From CAZPBN01 sp964584935 (GTDB taxonomy: Bacteria; Acidobacteriota; Aminicenantia; Aminicenantales; Aminicenantaceae), in assembly GCA_964584935.1 (NCBI GenBank), contig CAZPBN010000014.1:25412-89411 (forward strand): a stretch of 64,000 nt of DNA, written 5' to 3'. Below, in pieces: positions 58,846-64,000 of this stretch. Positions within the stretch are counted from its first letter, which is position 1. Every line of letters starts with the position of its first letter. The translations under genes were made by a program, and so were the position numbers. The notes beneath the pieces were generated by a model. That model searched no databases. It had not been told where the DNA came from and saw only the letters and a list, made by a program, of their open reading frames with translations.

Positions 58846-60099
58846 ATGAGTGATAATTATCAAAAACAATATAGATCTCCTGTAAAATGTGATTTTTGCG
58901 GCCGAACCCAGTCTCAAGTGAACAGATTGATCGCAGGGCCAGGGGATATTCATATATGTGATAATTGCATTGAAATGGCTCATACAATTATCCTCTCAGA
59001 TAAGAATAAAAACAAAGAAAAGACAAATGACAATAAAACCATTCCTCCCTTACGGATCAAGAAATTACTTGATGAGTATATAATAGGGCAAGAACAGGCG
59101 AAAAAACGGGTTTCTGTGGCTGTTTATAACCATTATAAAAGAATCAATAATGAAACCAGCAATGATGTCGAACTGGAAAAAAGCAATATCATGTTCATTG
59201 GTCCGACCGGAACAGGAAAAACCTTAATGGCTCAAACTCTTGCTAAGATTCTTTCCGTTCCGTTTGCTATAGCAGATGCAACAACAATAACAGAAGCCGG
59301 TTATGTTGGAGAAGATGTAGAAAATGTCATACTTAAGCTGTATCAAGCCGCAGATGGGGATGTCAATAAAACTCAAAAAGGTATTATCTATATCGATGAA
59401 ATTGATAAAATTGGTCGAAAAACAGAAAGCCCTTCCATAACACGAGATGTCTCAGGTGAAGGAGTGCAACAAGCCTTGTTGAAAATTATTGAAGGGACCA
59501 TTGCCAATATTCCTCCTCACGGAGGCCGAAAGCATCCTTATCAGGATTTTATTCCTATTGATACAAGAAATATTTTATTTATTTGCGGAGGAGCTTTTAT
59601 CGGGATTGATAAGATCATTGAACACAGAATTGGAAAATCAACGGTTGGATTTAAAAGCGATTTGTTAAAAGAAAACATTGAGAAATCAAACAGTCTCTAT
59701 GACCATTTGATTCCTATTGACCTTCAGAAATATGGATTGATTCCTGAACTTATAGGAAGAATCCCTGTCATTTCAACCTTTAATGAATTGGATGCGAATG
59801 AATTAGTAGAAATTCTCACTAAACCGAAAAATGCGATTATTAAGCAGTTTAAAGCACTCTTTGAAATGGAAAACGTTGAACTCGATTTTACCAAGAATGC
59901 TCTTATTGCCATTGCCGAGAAGTCAAAAGAGAAGGAAATGGGTGCTAGAGGTCTGAGAGCCATGATTGAAGATTTGATGCTGGATATTATGTTTAATCTG
60001 CCATCTTTCCAAGACATTAAAAAAATTAAAATTAAAAAAAACATGATTGAGAAAAAAGAATTAGAATTCAATAGTTTGAAACAGATTAGTGGAGTTTAA
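58846..60099 (+). CDS. clpX: ATP-dependent Clp protease ATP-binding subunit ClpX
   Basis: A 417-residue AAA+ unfoldase. Zinc domain CDFCGRTQSQ...CDNC (residues 13-40), IIGQEQAKKRVSVAVYNHYK, Walker A GPTGTGKTLMAQTLA, the pore loop in GYVGEDVENVI, Walker B IIYIDEIDKI and SVTR-type SITRDVSGEGVQQALLKI. An IGF-loop equivalent for ClpP docking is in the insert around residue 270 (GFKSDL region) but not obvious. It precedes lon by 2 bp. Confidence 0.97.
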   Translation: MSDNYQKQYRSPVKCDFCGRTQSQVNRLIAGPGDIHICDNCIEMAHTIILSDKNKNKEKTNDNKTIPPLRIKKLLDEYIIGQEQAKKRVSVAVYNHYKRINNETSNDVELEKSNIMFIGPTGTGKTLMAQTLAKILSVPFAIADATTITEAGYVGEDVENVILKLYQAADGDVNKTQKGIIYIDEIDKIGRKTESPSITRDVSGEGVQQALLKIIEGTIANIPPHGGRKHPYQDFIPIDTRNILFICGGAFIGIDKIIEHRIGKSTVGFKSDLLKENIEKSNSLYDHLIPIDLQKYGLIPELIGRIPVISTFNELDANELVEILTKPKNAIIKQFKALFEMENVELDFTKNALIAIAEKSKEKEMGARGLRAMIEDLMLDIMFNLPSFQDIKKIKIKKNMIEKKELEFNSLKQISGV

Positions 60100-60101
60100 A
60101 A

Positions 60102-62525
60102 ATGAAATATTCAAAAGGTTATTCTGAAAATATTAAAAATATACCTCTTATTCCTTTAAGAGATTTGGTTGTATTTCCTGCAACATTAATTCCTTTTATT
60201 ATAGGGCGTCATTCCTCTATAAAAGCCCTTAATAAAGCAACTGAAGGCGATAATATGATTTTTCTGTCTGCTCAGATAGATGCATCTGTGGATAATCCCA
60301 ATATCAATAATATATATTCGGTAGGAGTGATCGCTAAGATTATCCGAACTATTAAAATGGATGATAACAATATAAAAGTCATTGTTGAAGGGAAGAAGAG
60401 AGCGAGAATCATTGATTACCTAAATACTTATCCCTTTTATCAGGTTCTGGTAAAAGAAATAAAGGAAATTAAAAATGATTCGCCTGAAGTAAGACAAACC
60501 CTGAAAAGAGTTTTATCTCTTTTTGAAGATTATTTGCGTCTCAGTCAAAATGCCAATTTTGAATCCATAATTCCTGCTCTAAGAGAAAATAGTTCTGATA
60601 GAATTGCTGATATTATTTCATCTCACTTATATTTATCCCTGGAAGAAAAACAAAATATTCTCGAAACGACAAATAATTTAGAAAGAATAAGAAGACTCAA
60701 TTTCATTCTTGAAAATGAAATATTAAAAATACACACAAAGTTAGAGAAAGAAGGGAAAAAACCCGGAAGGCCAAAAAATACAAAAGAATCCCCCCAGAAT
60801 ATATTCCCAGCCGGTTTCAATACCAAAAAGGAAAACCAGCAAAATGAAATCGAAGAACTCCGGAAAAAAATAGCAAAAGCAAAAATGCCTAAAGAAGCGG
60901 AAGAAAAAGCTTATAAAGAAATAGATAGATTGGAATCGATGCCCCCAATGTCTGCTGAAGCAACGGTCTGCAGAAATTATGTAGACTGGTTGGTTTCTTT
61001 ACCTTGGAACAAGAAGTCAAGAGAAAAGAGAAATATAAAGGAAGCCGAAAAAATATTGAATGAAGACCATTATGGACTTGAAAAAGTAAAGGATAGAATA
61101 TTGGAATATTTATCCATTCGGCAACTGGTCAAAAAACCGAAGGGAGTAGTTCTGGGATTTATAGGTCCTCCAGGAGTTGGAAAAAGTTCTCTTGGTTATT
61201 CTATTGCCAGAGCTACAGGAAGGAAATTTGTTCGTCTTTCCCTGGGAGGAGTCCGGGATGAGGCAGAAATTCGAGGACACCGAAGAACTTATATCGGAGC
61301 CTATCCAGGAAGAATTATTCAAATGATAAAGAAAGCAGGAACTAAAAACCCTGTGTTTTTACTGGATGAAGTAGACAAAATGAGCGTGGATTTTAGAGGC
61401 GATCCTGCATCAGCATTGATGGAAGTTTTGGATCCTGAACAAAACAATACTTTCCTGGATCACTATATAGATACAGAATATGATCTTTCCCAGGTTATGT
61501 TTATTGTCACTGCTAATATGCTCCAACCGATACCCAAACCTTTGATTGATAGAATGGAAGTGATAAGAATTGTCGGATATACAGAAGAAGAAAAACTTCA
61601 AATTGCAAAGAAATTTCTTATGCCAAAACAAATAAAGATTCATGGATTGAATAAAAATAACATTGATGTTTCCGATAAAGCTATCATGAAGCTTATTCTG
61701 GAATACACAAAAGAAGCTGGAGTGAGAAATATTGAAAGAGAAATAACATCAATCTGCCGCAAAGTTGCTAAAAAAGTAGTTTCTAAGGGAAAAAGCTATA
61801 AAGCAAATATTGATTACAAAGAATTGGAAGAGTATTTAGGTATTCCAAGATATAGAAGGTCTGCCATAGATAAAGAAGAAGAGATCGGTGTGGCTGTAGG
61901 ATTGGCATGGACAGAATTTGGTGGAGAACTTCTTAAATTTGAGGTCTCAAAAATCCACGGAAAAGGAGATTTCATTCTAACTGGACAAATCGGAGACGTC
62001 ATGCAGGAATCTGCCAAGGCTGCCTATAGTTATGTGAGAGGGCAGTTATTCGAATTGAATAATGTCAGAGATTTACATAAAAATTTTGATATTCACATAC
62101 ATGTTCCTGAAGGAGGGACTCCTAAGGAAGGACCTTCAGCAGGAATTACCATTGCCGCCTCAATCATTTCCTTGATAACCTCAATTCCGGTGAGGAAAGA
62201 TGTCGCCATGACCGGAGAGATAACTCTTAAAGGGAAAGTCCTTTCAGTTGGTGGAATTAAAGAAAAAGCATTAGCAGCCAATAGAGAAGGAATCAAAGAA
62301 ATCATTCTTCCTTATGATAATAAGCCGGACTTAAAAGATATTCCTCAAAAAATAAAAGATAAATTAAAAATGCATTTAGTCAGTAATATGGATGAAGTTT
62401 TGAAAATAGTTTTAACAAAACAGCTGCCAGCAAAAACTCAGAAAAGTAAAATACCCATTTCTCCCGAAGTTTCAAAAAACAAAGAAAGTGAGGAAAGTTC
62501 TCAAGAACCTCCTTTCACTCATTAA
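60102..62525 (+). CDS. lon: ATP-dependent protease Lon
   Basis: An 807-residue Lon. N-terminal LAN domain IPLIPLRDLVVFPATLIPFI, coiled coil, Walker A GPPGVGKSSLG (Ser in place of the usual Thr), Walker B VFLLDEVDKM, and a protease domain with catalytic S679 in KEGPSAGITIAAS and K722 in GGIKEKALAA. The C-terminal tail is about 40 residues of Ser/Glu/Lys-rich sequence. ATG is 2 bp after clpX. It degrades misfolded and regulatory proteins. Confidence 0.97.
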   Translation: MKYSKGYSENIKNIPLIPLRDLVVFPATLIPFIIGRHSSIKALNKATEGDNMIFLSAQIDASVDNPNINNIYSVGVIAKIIRTIKMDDNNIKVIVEGKKRARIIDYLNTYPFYQVLVKEIKEIKNDSPEVRQTLKRVLSLFEDYLRLSQNANFESIIPALRENSSDRIADIISSHLYLSLEEKQNILETTNNLERIRRLNFILENEILKIHTKLEKEGKKPGRPKNTKESPQNIFPAGFNTKKENQQNEIEELRKKIAKAKMPKEAEEKAYKEIDRLESMPPMSAEATVCRNYVDWLVSLPWNKKSREKRNIKEAEKILNEDHYGLEKVKDRILEYLSIRQLVKKPKGVVLGFIGPPGVGKSSLGYSIARATGRKFVRLSLGGVRDEAEIRGHRRTYIGAYPGRIIQMIKKAGTKNPVFLLDEVDKMSVDFRGDPASALMEVLDPEQNNTFLDHYIDTEYDLSQVMFIVTANMLQPIPKPLIDRMEVIRIVGYTEEEKLQIAKKFLMPKQIKIHGLNKNNIDVSDKAIMKLILEYTKEAGVRNIEREITSICRKVAKKVVSKGKSYKANIDYKELEEYLGIPRYRRSAIDKEEEIGVAVGLAWTEFGGELLKFEVSKIHGKGDFILTGQIGDVMQESAKAAYSYVRGQLFELNNVRDLHKNFDIHIHVPEGGTPKEGPSAGITIAASIISLITSIPVRKDVAMTGEITLKGKVLSVGGIKEKALAANREGIKEIILPYDNKPDLKDIPQKIKDKLKMHLVSNMDEVLKIVLTKQLPAKTQKSKIPISPEVSKNKESEESSQEPPFTH

Positions 62526-62609
62526 TAACTAATAAGGATTAGATTAAATCACACTTTATAGAGGAAGAATCCTCATTATATCCAAAAAACAATTTTGTGA
62601 GGTAATAAA

Positions 62610-63890
62610 ATGAAAGAGTATAATTTAGTTGATCTTGAAGAAAAAGATGTTGATCAATTAATTGAATTATCAGAAGAATTGGGTGTTCCTGAAGATGAAT
62701 ATGATGGTTCTAACAAACAGAATATGATCTATAAGATTCTGGAAACTCAAGCAAAAAAGAATGGCTTTCTATTTTCAGAGGGAGTTCTCGAATGTCTTAA
62801 TGATGGATTTGGATTCCTAAGAGCACCAGAATACAGTTACTTGCCGAGTCGGGATGACATATATGTTTCTCCTTCACAAATCAGAAAATTTAAATTAAGA
62901 ACAGGCGATACAATATCAGGAATCGTTCGTCCTCCTAAAAACGGAGAGAAGTATTTTGCTCTTATAAAAATAGAAGCCATTAATTTCGTTCATCCAGATA
63001 CTCTCCTCTCGGAAAGAAGGAATAAGAATTTTGATGGACTGACTCCTTTATATCCTTTTGAAAAAATAAAACTCGAAGACGGCGGACCAAAAAATCTCAA
63101 TGCGCGAGTGATGGATTTATTGACACCTATAGGCAAGGGACAAAGGGGATTGATCGTTTCTCCTCCTCGAGCAGGGAAAACAATACTTCTCAAGACAATA
63201 GCCCAGTCAATTGAAAAAAATCATCCTGAAATATTCTTAATTGTGCTTTTGGTCGCAGAAAGACCTGAAGAGGTAACGGATTTTCAGAGAAGCATAAAGG
63301 GAGAAGTCGTTGCCTCGACATTTGATGAGCCTCCGGTTAGAAATGCCCAGGTATCCAATATAGTCCTTGAAAAAGCGAAAAGGCTGGTTGAACTAAAAAA
63401 AGATGTGGCCATTCTTCTTGATAGCATCACCAGACTGGCAAGAGCTCATAACTCCATTATTCCTTCTTCTGGAAAAGTGTTGTCAGGTGGTATTGATGCG
63501 AATGCCTTGAATAAACCTAAGAAATTTTTCGGATCGGCGAGAAAAGTTGAAGAAGGGGGAAGTCTCACCATCATTGCAACCGCGTTAGTCGATACAGGAA
63601 GCAGGATGGATGAAGTTATTTTTGAGGAATTCAAGGGAACTGGAAATATGGAGATCAATCTGGATAGAAGATTAGTGGATAAAAGACTGTTCCCTGCCAT
63701 TGATATTAAAAAATCCGGTACAAGAAAAGAAGAATTGATTATCAGCGATAAAGACTTAAACAGAATTTGGGTGTTGAGAAAAGTGTTGAGCCAGCTAAGT
63801 GAAATTGAGGCTATGGAACTCCTGATGGAAAAAATGACTAAAACAAAAACAAATTCACAATTTCTTGATGGAATGAGTAAAGGACTATAG
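62610..63890 (+). CDS. rho: Transcription termination factor Rho
   Basis: A 426-residue hexameric RNA helicase. The N-terminal Rho-N helices and the RNA-binding cold-shock-like domain (GVLECLNDGFGFLRAPEYSY) precede the ATPase: RGLIVSPPRAGKTILLKTIA (Walker A), AERPEEVTDFQRS and VAILLDSITRLARAHN (Walker B and Q-loop region), ending DGMSKGL. No large N-terminal insert. It follows lon by 84 bp, which includes GAGGAAGAATCCTC, a tiny hairpin. Confidence 0.97.
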   Translation: MKEYNLVDLEEKDVDQLIELSEELGVPEDEYDGSNKQNMIYKILETQAKKNGFLFSEGVLECLNDGFGFLRAPEYSYLPSRDDIYVSPSQIRKFKLRTGDTISGIVRPPKNGEKYFALIKIEAINFVHPDTLLSERRNKNFDGLTPLYPFEKIKLEDGGPKNLNARVMDLLTPIGKGQRGLIVSPPRAGKTILLKTIAQSIEKNHPEIFLIVLLVAERPEEVTDFQRSIKGEVVASTFDEPPVRNAQVSNIVLEKAKRLVELKKDVAILLDSITRLARAHNSIIPSSGKVLSGGIDANALNKPKKFFGSARKVEEGGSLTIIATALVDTGSRMDEVIFEEFKGTGNMEINLDRRLVDKRLFPAIDIKKSGTRKEELIISDKDLNRIWVLRKVLSQLSEIEAMELLMEKMTKTKTNSQFLDGMSKGL

Positions 63891-63892
63891 AA

Positions 63893-63914
63893 TCGTAAGA
63901 CGTGAGACGTGAAT
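63893..63914. repeat. Dispersed GTAAGACGTGAGACGTGA repeat after rho
   Basis: GTAAGACGTGAGACGTGA begins 4 bp after the rho stop. Same family as the tracts at 48970, 51753 and 53848. The window ends 86 bp later with no further gene. Confidence 0.75.
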
Positions 63915-64000
63915 ATTAGAAATTTATGGACTTGTTCCAGAACAGTCTAGCCTGAGTTTCCGTTTTATTAAAAAGAAGCGATAAAAATTTCCTCTATCCT

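Overview
The window looks like a chromosomal segment of a low-GC, Gram-negative bacterium, probably anaerobic and probably related to Acidobacteriota/Aminicenantia. Evidence for an outer membrane is an RlpA/SPOR protein, a small outer-membrane beta-barrel and several lipoproteins. Evidence for the lineage is an acidobacterial-type VWFA-related secreted protein, tandem CNNM/CorC paralogues, an archaeal-type PurO next to a lone AICAR formyltransferase, and a reductive-dehalogenase-like Fe-S protein. The placement rests on family resemblance read by eye and is not proven.

Layout. 1-4.3 kb (minus): cysteine desulfurase (cut by the window edge), SerA, a class V aminotransferase and an M20 peptidase. 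4.4-4.5 kb: 9-bp minisatellites. 4.7-12.5 kb: membrane-anchored RDase/QueG-like protein, GH63-like hydrolase, RlpA, LOG-family protein, and an ATP-grasp/N-formylglutamate-amidohydrolase fusion. 12.7-14.5 kb: last two steps of IMP synthesis by separate proteins. 14.6-19.8 kb: heat-shock cluster dnaK-dnaJ-hspR-sigma70-dnaC-like, with a HAIR-type operator overlapping the dnaK promoter. 20.0-23.1 kb: tRNA-Asn followed by a decayed 3-kb integrated element bounded by 22-bp direct repeats. It holds remnants of a serine recombinase, IstB, a sugar transferase, a transposase, a nuclease and a winged-helix protein, and an apparently intact RHH/PIN toxin-antitoxin pair. 23.3-34.9 kb: a mixed set (lipoprotein, CoA-disulfide-reductase-like enzyme, beta-barrel, RarD, NamZ, UlaG-like, D-aminoacylase-like, toroid protein, FolK, VWFA protein).

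34.9-39.0 kb: YraN, CysS, a potassium-channel RCK remnant and a Memo-family gene framed by about 200-bp inverted repeats. 39.0-49.7 kb: a second heat-shock cluster hrcA-grpE-dnaK2-dnaJ2 (DnaK2 lacks the helical lid), continuing into rsmE, a Ser/Thr kinase, pilT, alaS and a lytic transglycosylase. 49.7-56.6 kb: lipid kinase, two small membrane proteins, a trypsin-like/TPR protein and two CNNM proteins. 56.8-63.9 kb: tRNA-Leu, tig, clpP, clpX, lon and rho, the proteostasis cluster.

Protein quality control dominates: two separately regulated Hsp70 systems (HspR and HrcA), trigger factor, ClpXP and Lon. Intergenic DNA carries several dispersed repeat families, chiefly degenerate GTAAGACGTGAGAC tracts and AACCCACGCAAGCCTGGGTT palindromes, which also sit at the edges of gene remnants.
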